The position numbers and the translations under genes are program-made. Positions 14,961-23,370 of a stretch of 23,434 nucleotides of DNA are shown in pieces (position 1 is the stretch's first letter; each line of letters opens with the position of its first letter). Under the pieces are notes generated by a model, which worked only from the letters and a program-made list of their open reading frames with translations, did no database searches and was not told the origin of the DNA. This DNA is from Prevotella sp. (GTDB lineage Bacteria > Bacteroidota > Bacteroidia > Bacteroidales > Bacteroidaceae), in assembly GCA_003447235.1 (NCBI GenBank), contig DLZV01000006.1, positions 33,360 to 56,793 on the forward strand, given 5' to 3'.

Positions 14961-15533
14961 ATGACAGAATATGAGAAAATGCAGCGTGGCGAGGTCTATC
15001 TCGCCACGGATCCCTCGCTCCTCAGGGAGTTGCATGCCTGCCAGGACAAGTGCTGGGAGTACAACCGCCTCTGCCCCACCGACGCCAGGCGTCGCAACGA
15101 GATGATCCGCGAGATACTCGGCGGAGCCGACGAGGATACCTTCGTCAACCAGCCGTTCCATTGCGACTATGGCAAGCATATCTTCGTGGGCAAGCGCTTC
15201 TTCTCCAATTTCAATTTCACCGTGCTCGACGAGGCACGGGTGAGTATCGGCGACGACTGCTTTATCGGTCCCAACGTGAGCATCTACACGGCTTGCCACA
15301 GTACCGACCCCGTGGAGCGCAACACGAGACGCGAGTGGGCCGAGCCCGTCACCATCGGCGACAACTGCTGGATAGGTGGAAGCTCCACTATCCTGCCCGG
15401 CGTGACCATCGGCGACAACGTGACCATCGGGGCGGGGAGCGTGGTGGTGAAGGATATTCCCTCCAACAGTGTCGCCGTGGGCAATCCGGCCCGCGTGGTG
15501 AGGACCATCAAGGCCGCAACGACAACAAGCTGA
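14961..15533 (+). CDS. Sugar O-acetyltransferase (Maa/LacA/NodL type)
   Basis: A 190-residue acetyl-CoA-dependent acetyltransferase that modifies sugar hydroxyls such as those of maltose or galactosides. The N-terminal Mac domain (about 1-60) starts MTEYEKMQRGEVYLATDPSLL, a typical family opening. A left-handed beta-helix of hexapeptide repeats (about 72-180) includes VSIGDDCFIGPNVSI and VTIGDNCWIGGSSTILPGVTIGD. His113 in YTACHSTDP is the expected catalytic His. The ending GNPARVVRTI is also characteristic. It lies 59 bases after the GH13 gene and 2 bases before a methyltransferase. Following an alpha-glucan enzyme, a role in acetylating excess maltose-like sugars is plausible but inferred. 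Confidence 0.94.
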   Translation: MTEYEKMQRGEVYLATDPSLLRELHACQDKCWEYNRLCPTDARRRNEMIREILGGADEDTFVNQPFHCDYGKHIFVGKRFFSNFNFTVLDEARVSIGDDCFIGPNVSIYTACHSTDPVERNTRREWAEPVTIGDNCWIGGSSTILPGVTIGDNVTIGAGSVVVKDIPSNSVAVGNPARVVRTIKAATTTS

Positions 15534-15535
15534 TC

Positions 15536-16306
15536 ATGGCACTATCCAACATAGAGAAGCACTACAACAAGCACCCCGAGGATCTGCGCCTGCAGCGCCG
15601 TCACGGCATCGTGGAGTTTGAGACCACCATGTACCACCTGCGCCGCTTGCTGCGCCCGGGGATGTTGCTGCTCGACATCGGGGCGGGCACGGGCCGCTAT
15701 GCCTCCGCCCTCATGGCCGAGGGCTACAAGGTGAAGGCCGTGGAGCTGGTACGCCGCAACATCGAGGTTTTTCGCCAGCGCGATCCCGAGGCCGACGTGG
15801 TGCAGGGCGACGCCAGGGACCTGTCCTTCATTCCCTCCGCCTCGGCCGACGCCACGCTCCTGCTGGGTCCGCTCTACCATCTCATCGGCGAGGAGGAGAA
15901 ACTCAAGGCGCTGCGTGAGGCCCGACGAGTGACGAAGCCCGGCGGACTGATCTTCGTGGCCTACCTGATGAACGAGTATAGCATCCTCTCCTACTGCTTC
16001 GACGAGGAACGTATCGGCGACTTCCTGGCGCGCGGCATCGTGGACCACGACTTCCATATCCAGACGCAGGAGGGCGAGCTCTACGACTACGTGCGGCTGG
16101 AGGACATAGACCGCCTCGACAGCCAGGCTGGACTGGAGCGCGTGACGATCTTCTCGCCCGACGGTCCCGCCGACTATATGCGCACGCGCCTCAACAGAAT
16201 GAGCGACGAGACCTTCGCCCACTTCCTTGCCTATCAGAAGGTCGTCTCCGAGCGACCCGACCTCATCGGGGCGGGCAGCCACGTGGTGGACGTGGTGAGG
16301 GCATGA
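15536..16306 (+). CDS. Class I SAM-dependent methyltransferase
   Basis: A 256-residue cytoplasmic methyltransferase with a Rossmann fold. Motif I is LLDIGAGTGRYA (45-56). An acidic residue in VKAVELV ends strand 2, VVQGDARDL marks strand 3, and ATLLLGPLYHL marks strand 4 with a LGPLYH active-site loop. The post-motif segment ARRVTKPGGLIFVAYL is also canonical. The start ATG at 15536 follows the acetyltransferase stop by 2 bases; the in-frame sequence further upstream is the acetyltransferase gene in another frame and was excluded. The substrate is not evident. The GPLYHL loop resembles small-molecule rather than RNA methyltransferases, which is weak evidence. Confidence 0.93.
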   Translation: MALSNIEKHYNKHPEDLRLQRRHGIVEFETTMYHLRRLLRPGMLLLDIGAGTGRYASALMAEGYKVKAVELVRRNIEVFRQRDPEADVVQGDARDLSFIPSASADATLLLGPLYHLIGEEEKLKALREARRVTKPGGLIFVAYLMNEYSILSYCFDEERIGDFLARGIVDHDFHIQTQEGELYDYVRLEDIDRLDSQAGLERVTIFSPDGPADYMRTRLNRMSDETFAHFLAYQKVVSERPDLIGAGSHVVDVVRA

Positions 16307-16372
16307 GCCCCCTGGAGGCCTCCGCGTTCAGTCGGCAACAACAAAAATCATACCTATAATAAAATAACAAAA

Positions 16373-16849
16373 ATGATGATGCAACAAGAACCGATACTCA
16401 ACGAGCATAACAAGGAGGAGTTTCCGCCGGCTCATACCGCCGAGCACCTGCTCAACCAACTGATGATCCGCCTCTTTGGCACGCAGAGAAGCAACAACGT
16501 CCACGTGGAGCGCAAGAAGAGCAAGATCACCTACAAGCTCGACCACAAGCCCACGCGCAAGGAGGAGAAGGAGATCGAGACGGAGATGAACCGCCTCATC
16601 GCTCTCGACATGCCCGTCAGCTATGAGTTTACCGATCGCGACCACCTGCCCGAGGGCGTCGATGCCGACCGCCTGCCGGCCAATGCCTCCGATGCCATCC
16701 GCCTGGTGCGCATCGGCGACTACGACGTCTGCCCCTGCATCGGCAAGCACGTGCGGTCCACGGCGCAGATAGGTCGCTTCGAACTCTTGGGCACCAACTG
16801 GAACGAGGAGAAGCGCGAGTTTCGTGTCCGCTTCAAGATCGTGCAGTAG
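16373..16849 (+). CDS. AlaX-like alanyl-tRNA editing domain protein
   Basis: A 158-residue stand-alone protein related to the second additional domain of AlaRS and ThrRS, which hydrolyses mischarged tRNA. The two zinc motifs are present: HTAEH (His21, His25) and CIGKH (Cys122, His126), the latter followed by VRSTAQIG, like the GTHVxxTGEIG segment of AlaRS. The central block of charged residues is normal for the family. It is shorter than full AlaX proteins and lacks the N-terminal barrel domain, so it is an AlaX-S type. The start is the first of three Met codons at 16373. It is the last gene of the rightward run, 66 bases after the methyltransferase, and is followed by a strong terminator-like hairpin. 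Ser- or Ala-tRNA specificity is not determinable. Confidence 0.85.
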   Translation: MMMQQEPILNEHNKEEFPPAHTAEHLLNQLMIRLFGTQRSNNVHVERKKSKITYKLDHKPTRKEEKEIETEMNRLIALDMPVSYEFTDRDHLPEGVDADRLPANASDAIRLVRIGDYDVCPCIGKHVRSTAQIGRFELLGTNWNEEKREFRVRFKIVQ

Positions 16850-16885
16850 CCAGCCCCTGTGGATGAAGCTGCGATCGATACTATA

Positions 16886-16933
16886 ACACAAGACACCCAC
16901 GACGGCCATTTGGCTATCGTGGGTGTCTTGTGT
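16886..16933. terminator. Long perfect hairpin between convergent genes
   Basis: A 17-base arm at 16886-16902 is the exact reverse complement of 16917-16933, with core sequence AAGACACCCACGA. The 14-base loop itself contains CC/GG pairs (16904-16907 with 16912-16915). It sits between the AlaX-like gene (rightward) and the Skp-like gene (leftward) and most likely terminates both. Confidence 0.85.
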
Positions 16934-16954
16934 AGAGGCGGATCGGCGTGATCC

Positions 16955-17557
16955 TTATTTCTTCATGCCCTTGTAGGCCTTGTTCATGCCCTTGACCACC
17001 TCGTTGGTGATGTCGAGCGACTTGTCGGCGTAGAGGATGTTGTCGCCGCTCTTGGCCAGGATCATGGCATACTTCTTGTCCTTGTTGAACTGAGCGAGGT
17101 AGTTGTGGACGCTGTCGGCGAGGGCCTTGTTATACTTGGCCACCTCGTTCTGATACTCCGCTCCGAGACGCTGCTGCAGGGCCTCGGCGTCCTGGGCCTG
17201 CTTCTGTATGCTGGCCTGTATCTGCTGCGCCTGGGCCTGCGTGTATTTGTTGGCCTGGACGTTCTGCTGGAAGTTGGCGGCGGCCTGTTGCAGCTGCTGC
17301 TGCTTGCCGTTGAGCGTCTTGCTGATGTTGGCCTCCTTGGCCTTCATGATCTTCGTCACCTCTTTCCAGTAGGTGTATTGGCTCATGATGGAGTCGATCT
17401 CCACGTAGGCGATCTGCTGGCCTCCGGCCTGGGCCTGAGCCTCTTTCTGTGTCGCGGGCTCAGCCTTGGAGTCGTTCTGCTTCGGCTGGTTGTTGCACGA
17501 CATGAGCGCCGTCGCGGCTATTGCCACCACGGCCAGTTTGCTGAAAACATTCTTCAT
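16955..17557 (-). CDS. OmpH/Skp-family periplasmic protein, predicted lipoprotein
   Basis: A 200-residue Skp-type protein. Skp family members are jellyfish-shaped trimers that hold unfolded outer-membrane proteins in the periplasm. The signal peptide MKNVFSKLAVVAIAATALMSC ends in a lipobox (LMSC, Cys21), so it should be lipid-anchored, unlike the soluble E. coli Skp. After a Gln/Ala linker, IAYVEIDSIMSQY (49-61) is the family's first strand. A long Gln/Ala-rich coiled coil (about 65-150) forms the tentacles, and MILAKSGDNILYADKSLDIT (165-184) is the closing strand region. The start ATG at 17557 was chosen for its signal peptide; upstream in-frame sequence overlaps the small membrane protein gene. 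It is second in a two-gene unit. Confidence 0.9.
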   Translation of the reverse strand: MKNVFSKLAVVAIAATALMSCNNQPKQNDSKAEPATQKEAQAQAGGQQIAYVEIDSIMSQYTYWKEVTKIMKAKEANISKTLNGKQQQLQQAAANFQQNVQANKYTQAQAQQIQASIQKQAQDAEALQQRLGAEYQNEVAKYNKALADSVHNYLAQFNKDKKYAMILAKSGDNILYADKSLDITNEVVKGMNKAYKGMKK

Positions 17558-17600
17558 ATCTATTTTTTTGTTTTGTTGTTGTCGTAGTGTGTGGGCAGCG

Positions 17601-17795
17601 TCAATAGGCTTTGTTGGCCTGGCGTGCCTCCTTGTCCTGGTCCACGACGCAGTGGATGCCCTTCTTGCGGAGGTAGGCATTGTCGTGTACATGCATGGAA
17701 TGGAACTTTCCACCCTTGACGAAAAGCACTCTTACGCACAGTAAGAGCACCGCAATAGCAATTATTAACATGCTATATAAGATAGTCTCAACCAT
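17601..17795 (-). CDS. Small conserved single-pass membrane protein
   Basis: A 64-residue protein with one N-terminal TM helix (residues about 4-26), then a basic segment and the motif SMHVHDNAYLRKKGIHCV, followed by a charged tail. From memory this SMHxHDN...GIxC arrangement recurs in small proteins of other Bacteroidales, which supports a real gene, but function is unknown. The His-x-His and Cys residues might bind a metal; this is inference. It is preceded by a full promoter and followed 43 bases later by the Skp-like lipoprotein gene, so the two are probably co-transcribed. It could be an envelope accessory. Confidence 0.75.
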   Translation of the reverse strand: MVETILYSMLIIAIAVLLLCVRVLFVKGGKFHSMHVHDNAYLRKKGIHCVVDQDKEARQANKAY

Positions 17796-17801
17796 TTTTC
17801 T

Positions 17802-17809
17802 TACTTTTG
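17802..17809 (+). promoter_or_regulatory. Candidate -7 box (TACTTTTG) for pepD
   Basis: It matches TAnnTTTG on the plus strand, 66 bases before the pepD start. No TTTG box lies 19-20 bases upstream. It faces the leftward promoter at 17827-17857, with predicted start sites only a few bases apart. Confidence 0.4.
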
Positions 17810-17826
17810 CAGTCGATAAACGACCG

Positions 17827-17857
17827 CAAAGTTACGACAATTCGGTTAGAAACCAAA
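17827..17857 (-). promoter_or_regulatory. Promoter of the small membrane protein/Skp operon
   Basis: On the minus strand TTTG (17854-17857), a 19-base spacer and TAACTTTG (17827-17834) give a full consensus match. The leader to the ATG at 17795 is about 25 bases. Confidence 0.75.
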
Positions 17858-17875
17858 ATAAAAGCAATCTAAATT

Positions 17876-19327
17876 ATGGCAAACGTAGAATTAAAGCCTG
17901 CTCGCGTCTTTGAGCAGTTCGCAAAAATCAACGCAATTCCCCGTCCTTCCAAGCACGAGGAGAAGATGATCGAGTACCTGAAAGCATTCGGTCAGGAGCG
18001 CGGCCTGGAGACCAAGGTCGATGAGACTGGCAACGTCATCATCCGCAAGCCCGCCACGCCGGGCATGGAGAACAAGCCCTGCGTCATCCTGCAGAGCCAC
18101 ATGGACATGGTCTGCGACAAGCTCGTCGATGTGGAGATCGATTTCCAGAACGATCCCATCCAGACCTATGTGGACGGTGAGTGGCTGAAGGCCAAGGGCA
18201 CAACGCTGGGCGCCGACGACGGTATCGGCTGCGCCATCGAACTGGCCCTGCTGGACAGCGACGACATCGAGCACGGTCCCGTGGAGTGTGTCTTCACCGT
18301 CGATGAGGAGACGGGTCTCACTGGCGCCTTCGGCATGAAGCCGGGCTTCATGAGCGGCAAGTACCTCATCAACCTCGATAGCGAGGACGAGGGTCAGATC
18401 TTCGTCAGCTGCGCCGGCGGTATCAACACCTCCGCCAAGTATGAGTTCACGCGCGAGGACGCTCCCGAGGGCTACTTCTTCTTCGAGGGCAGCCTCAAGG
18501 GTCTCGTCGGTGGCCACTCCGGCGACGATATCAACAAGAAGCGCGCCAACGCCATCAAGATCCTCGCCCGCTTCCTCTATATGGAGCAGGATAAGATGGA
18601 TCTGCGCCTGGCCCAGTGGAACTCGGGCAAGATGCACAACGCCATCCCCCGCGACGGCAAGATCGTCTTCTGCGTGCCCGCAGACAAGAAGGAGGAGGTG
18701 AAGGCCGACTGGAACAAGTTCACACCCGAGGTGGAGGACGAGTACCACGTGACGGATCCGACGATGGTGTGGGCCCTCAACAGCTGCGAGGCCCAGAAGG
18801 TGATGCCGAAGAGCGTCTCCCGCAACCTCATCCTCGCCTTGCAGGCCGTGGACAACGGTCCGCTGACCAACTGCCAGGAAGAAGAGCTGGCTTGGCTCGT
18901 AGAGACCTCCAGCAACATCGCCAGCGTGCAGAGCGACGAAAGCACCGTGACGCTCGTCTCCAGCCAGCGCTCCAGCGTGATGAGCAACCTGCGCAACATG
19001 GCCAACGCCGTCAAGGCTTGCTTCGAGCTCGCCGGCGCCGAGGTCATCCAGAACGACGGCTATCCCGCATGGAAGATGAACGCCGACTCTGAGCTCCAGC
19101 GCATCGCCATCCAGGAGTATAAGAAGCTCTTCGGCCACGACCCGAAGGTGCTCGGCATCCACGCCGGCCTGGAGTGTGGTCTCTTCTCCGAGAAGTATCC
19201 CGGCATCGACATGATCAGCTTCGGCCCGACGCTCCGCTTCGTCCATACGCCGGACGAGCGTCTCCTCATCCCGACCGTGCAGATGGTCTGGGATCACATG
19301 CTGGCCATCCTCCGCGAGATCGACTAA
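17876..19327 (+). CDS. pepD: Aminoacyl-histidine dipeptidase (M20 family, PepD)
   Basis: A 483-residue cytoplasmic di-zinc dipeptidase that cleaves Xaa-His and other dipeptides. Metal and catalytic residues are in place: HMD with His75 and Asp77, LGADDG with Asp114/Asp115, DEETG with Glu144/Glu145, NLDSED with Asp168, and a C-terminal His in RFVHTPDE. A lid/dimerisation domain occupies the middle (about 190-390). The length fits PepD rather than shorter M20 peptidases. There is no signal peptide. It is transcribed divergently from the small membrane protein/Skp pair and followed by hairpins at 19359-19384 and 19416-19477. Confidence 0.96.
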   Translation: MANVELKPARVFEQFAKINAIPRPSKHEEKMIEYLKAFGQERGLETKVDETGNVIIRKPATPGMENKPCVILQSHMDMVCDKLVDVEIDFQNDPIQTYVDGEWLKAKGTTLGADDGIGCAIELALLDSDDIEHGPVECVFTVDEETGLTGAFGMKPGFMSGKYLINLDSEDEGQIFVSCAGGINTSAKYEFTREDAPEGYFFFEGSLKGLVGGHSGDDINKKRANAIKILARFLYMEQDKMDLRLAQWNSGKMHNAIPRDGKIVFCVPADKKEEVKADWNKFTPEVEDEYHVTDPTMVWALNSCEAQKVMPKSVSRNLILALQAVDNGPLTNCQEEELAWLVETSSNIASVQSDESTVTLVSSQRSSVMSNLRNMANAVKACFELAGAEVIQNDGYPAWKMNADSELQRIAIQEYKKLFGHDPKVLGIHAGLECGLFSEKYPGIDMISFGPTLRFVHTPDERLLIPTVQMVWDHMLAILREID

Positions 19328-19358
19328 TCGCGCCGAGGAGCACGTTGGACCCGCTCTT

Positions 19359-19384
19359 GGAGGGAGACAAAGGCGTCTCCCTCC
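19359..19384 (+). terminator. Hairpin terminator candidate after pepD
   Basis: GGAGGGAGAC (19359-19368) pairs perfectly with GTCTCCCTCC (19375-19384) around a 6-base loop, 31 bases after the pepD stop. There is no T-tract directly after it. Confidence 0.55.
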
Positions 19385-19415
19385 CAGTCTCCCGGGTCCC
19401 TGTGCTGGCAAGTCG

Positions 19416-19483
19416 CCCTTTGGCGATACCCCCTCCTTGTCCCGCGCCTGGGGCGATCCGGTGGTACGGCCAAAGGGTTTTTT
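19416..19483 (+). terminator. Long-loop hairpin with T-tract upstream of ettA
   Basis: CCCTTTGGC (19416-19424) pairs with GCCAAAGGG (19469-19477), followed directly by TTTTTT (19478-19483). The 44-base loop contains a CCCC/GGGG pair that can fold further. The form fits an intrinsic terminator for pepD, or an attenuator-like element if a transcript enters ettA. Confidence 0.5.
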
Positions 19484-19516
19484 CTGCCCTCCCCTCTTTG
19501 GGTGGAAATAATTTCG

Positions 19517-19524
19517 TAACTTTG
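19517..19524 (+). promoter_or_regulatory. -7 promoter box (TAACTTTG) of ettA
   Basis: A perfect TAnnTTTG match 33 bases before the start codon. A TTTG lies upstream but only 16 bases away, short of the usual 19-20. Confidence 0.6.
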
Positions 19525-19556
19525 CACCATCTATCAATACAACAAGACAACAAGAC

Positions 19557-21254
<1,698 letters not shown>

Positions 21255-21282
21255 ACCTCCCCCTCAGAGCACAAGGCATGAG

Positions 21283-21320
21283 AAAGGGTGTGTCAGGGCC
21301 GTTGTTCTGATGCACCCTTT
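21283..21320 (+). terminator. Hairpin terminator after ettA
   Basis: AAAGGGTG (21283-21290) pairs with CACCCTTT (21313-21320), with an inner TCAG/CTGA pair and a T-rich end. It lies 29 bases after the ettA stop. Confidence 0.7.
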
Positions 21321-21429
21321 TGTCGTGGTGCGGCGGCAGGAGGCAGTGGCCGTGCCGTCAAGCCATGAGTGTCCCTTTAGTAGTCCTCCTTTGCTTTGAG
21401 GAAATCAAAATCAAAAAAATATTGTTTTT

Positions 21430-21457
21430 ATAAAAAATCGGGTTCTGTCTCAGAACC
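21430..21457 (-). terminator. Intrinsic terminator overlapping the porin stop codon
   Basis: Read leftward, GGTTCTG (21451-21457) pairs with CAGAACC (21441-21447) over a 3-base loop and is followed by CGATTTTTT. The TGA stop codon (21450-21452) lies within the hairpin, so the terminator begins inside the coding sequence. Confidence 0.75.
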
Positions 21458-22529
21458 TTGTCACCAGTTCTACCACCAGTTTGTCTTTCTCCGAGGTGTG
21501 GGCCACGCCGCCGTCGCGGTAGAAGTACTTCTCGTAGTTGATTCGGATGTCGCTCACGAAGGGCTTCTTCAGACTGAGCGTTACGCCGCCCGTGATCCTC
21601 GACCGTTGATAGTCGTTGACGATGAGGCTTCCCTCCGGGTTTTCCTTGCCCTCCAGGTAGCGTTTGCCGTCGCTATGGTCGCTCATGTAGTCGTAGCGCA
21701 GCAGAGGCGTGACGTAGCGGATGAGGCCCTGCCCCGTGGGTATGTCGTAGCTGACGAAGGAGTCGAAGGCGTGGACGGGACGGAAGGCGTCGTGGGCATA
21801 GTGCTTGTAGAGATACTCAGCCTCGACGTGCCATCCGCGGGCGTGCCAGTAGAGACCTGCGTCATACATCATGACGTCGACGTCGTCGGGCTTGATCTTC
21901 TGCGTGCTCAGCACGAGGCCGAAACCGTGGGGCAGCAGCAGTTGCGCCTTGGCCGAGAAGTTGACGCTGTTGGTCCAGAAGTCCTTCTGATTGGTCAGTC
22001 CTGACCCGTTGAAGAGTCCTGCCTCCAGCACGATGGGAAATCCCGCCTGGATCGTGTAGCCTGCGGCAAATCCCACGTCGCGCACGTTGCCCACCTGCTT
22101 GGCGATGAAGGACCGGTTGGCGAAATACTGCTGGTGGGGCGACCGGTGGGCGTCGATAGTGAAGGGCACGCGCATCTGTCCCAGCGTGAGCTGCAGTCCC
22201 TGTGCGGGCTTGAGGCGCGTGTAGGCGTCGAGCATCTTGATCTTGCCCTCGTCGCAGAGGTCTATCTCCGCCTTGTAGCCGATGATGGGCGATAGTTTGC
22301 CGTCCACGCTGACGCGCGCGTTGCGCACCTCGAAGCGTCCTTCGTTCTCCTGCGTCTGATACTCATACTTCGACCGTATCGTTCCGTGGATGTTCACGGG
22401 CAGTCGATCCTCCTGTGGAGCTGTGGTACTCGTCTGTTGTGGTGTCGTGGCGCTCGTCTGCGCCCATGCGCCGCTGCCATGCAGGCAGATCAGGGTGGCG
22501 GCGAGGATGAGGCTGTTGGTGTGTCCCAT
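21450..22529 (-). CDS. Outer-membrane porin, OprO/OprP phosphate-selective type
   Basis: A 359-residue outer-membrane beta-barrel. A signal peptide ends near GAWA-QT (about residue 23), followed by a Thr/Gln-rich linker. The barrel starts at about 45 with VNIHGTIRSKYEYQ, and FEVRNARVSVDGKLSP matches the usual first hairpin of this family. LGQMRVPFTIDAHRSPHQQYFANRSF is the characteristic porin O/P segment. Alternating aromatic strands run to a C-terminal Phe (VVELVTRF), the signal for the BAM machinery. Phosphate selectivity is a family label, not shown here. It stands alone and is possibly transcribed from a distant promoter at 23107-23138. Confidence 0.9.
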   Translation of the reverse strand: MGHTNSLILAATLICLHGSGAWAQTSATTPQQTSTTAPQEDRLPVNIHGTIRSKYEYQTQENEGRFEVRNARVSVDGKLSPIIGYKAEIDLCDEGKIKMLDAYTRLKPAQGLQLTLGQMRVPFTIDAHRSPHQQYFANRSFIAKQVGNVRDVGFAAGYTIQAGFPIVLEAGLFNGSGLTNQKDFWTNSVNFSAKAQLLLPHGFGLVLSTQKIKPDDVDVMMYDAGLYWHARGWHVEAEYLYKHYAHDAFRPVHAFDSFVSYDIPTGQGLIRYVTPLLRYDYMSDHSDGKRYLEGKENPEGSLIVNDYQRSRITGGVTLSLKKPFVSDIRINYEKYFYRDGGVAHTSEKDKLVVELVTRF

Positions 22530-23100
22530 TTTCTTTTGTTTTCGTTACCGTTGTTTTGTGTTGTGTCGTTGTTGGCGCAAGATGGCGTCGGATCTGTCGC
22601 CGGCCAGCGCCCCTTGCTTTTCGGCTGCAAATTTCGTGTTTTTATGTTGCTTCTCTGTGACAATGGTGTTACAATCTTGTTACGTTGTGTTTTTCTCTGA
22701 CGTGGAGGTGTTTTCCGTCCCGAGTGGTCTGTGTGGTCCTCAAAGATGGGTTTGCCTTGATGGCGCTTCTGTTCTGCTTTTTCCCGAGAAGGCTTTTCCC
22801 CGTTCCTCTGCTGGTTTTTTCTGTGGAGCTTCTTCTGCTCCCATGCAGGATCTTTCTGTGATGCTTCTTTTCGTGATGCTGTTGTTCATTTGCGTTAAAG
22901 GTTTGAATGGTTCGAAAATAGAGACCTTGCCGATGGTAGCTTAGGACTGGCGCCGATGATTGTTTGTCCCTTACCCTTGTCGTAAGAAGGCCCCGCTCCA
23001 AGCCTTCCCATGGACTTTTCCACTCGTCTCGTATCTGCTGCAACGATTTGCCTGCGTCGCAATGAGAGCCCCGATCTCAGATTGCCGAGCGCCGCTAAAT
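22530..23100 (-). other. Gene-poor region, possible long leader of the porin gene
   Basis: I see no convincing gene here. If the promoter at 23107-23138 drives the porin, this is a leader of about 570 bases. A 49-codon frame on the minus strand (22740-22889), starting MNNSITKRSITERS and rich in Lys/Arg/Ser, is the best small-ORF candidate, but nothing in it is recognisable. An imperfect promoter box GAAATTTG lies closer to the porin, near 22624-22631. Confidence 0.4.
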
Positions 23101-23106
23101 CATCTG

Positions 23107-23138
23107 CAAAGGTACACACTATTTTTCGTACTGCCAAA
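23107..23138 (-). promoter_or_regulatory. Strong leftward Bacteroidetes promoter with no adjacent gene
   Basis: On the minus strand TTTG (23135-23138), a 20-base spacer and TACCTTTG (23107-23114) match the full consensus. The nearest leftward gene is the porin, whose start is about 570 bases downstream. Confidence 0.65.
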
Positions 23139-23184
23139 TAAAATTGCAAAAACTTTCTAACTTTTTTTGTTTTTGTTGGTCGAG

Positions 23185-23203
23185 CATATAGCTTTGCTAT
23201 ATG
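23185..23203. repeat. Small perfect hairpin
   Basis: CATATAGC (23185-23192) pairs with GCTATATG (23196-23203) over a TTT loop. Its role is unknown; it lies just right of the leftward promoter and next to a copy of the AT-rich motif. Confidence 0.5.
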
Positions 23204-23281
23204 ATTTCCTCGGATAACACGAATATATATTTACAGAATCTCTGTTTATGGATTGAACGAGGGTAAGAAGTGGAAAAGCTT

Positions 23282-23370
23282 AACGTGATAATGTGATAAT
23301 GTGAGGATGTGATAACCGAGACACACTCTAATCACATTCTCACATTATCACATTCTCACATTATCACATT
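23282..23370. repeat. Inverted array of 8-bp tandem repeats
   Basis: The left arm holds four 8-base units (GTGATAAT type, 23285-23316). The right arm holds five units alternating ATCACATT and CTCACATT (23331-23370). The arms are inverted relative to each other, and the variant units line up so that 23282-23313 can pair with 23331-23362 around a 17-base loop. No gene flanks it within the window. Confidence 0.85.

Noticed and set aside
22390..22944. 184-codon rightward frame rich in Cys, Phe, Leu and Val
   Set aside because: It overlaps the start of the porin gene on the other strand and has no recognisable domain. It looks like a T-rich strand read by chance.
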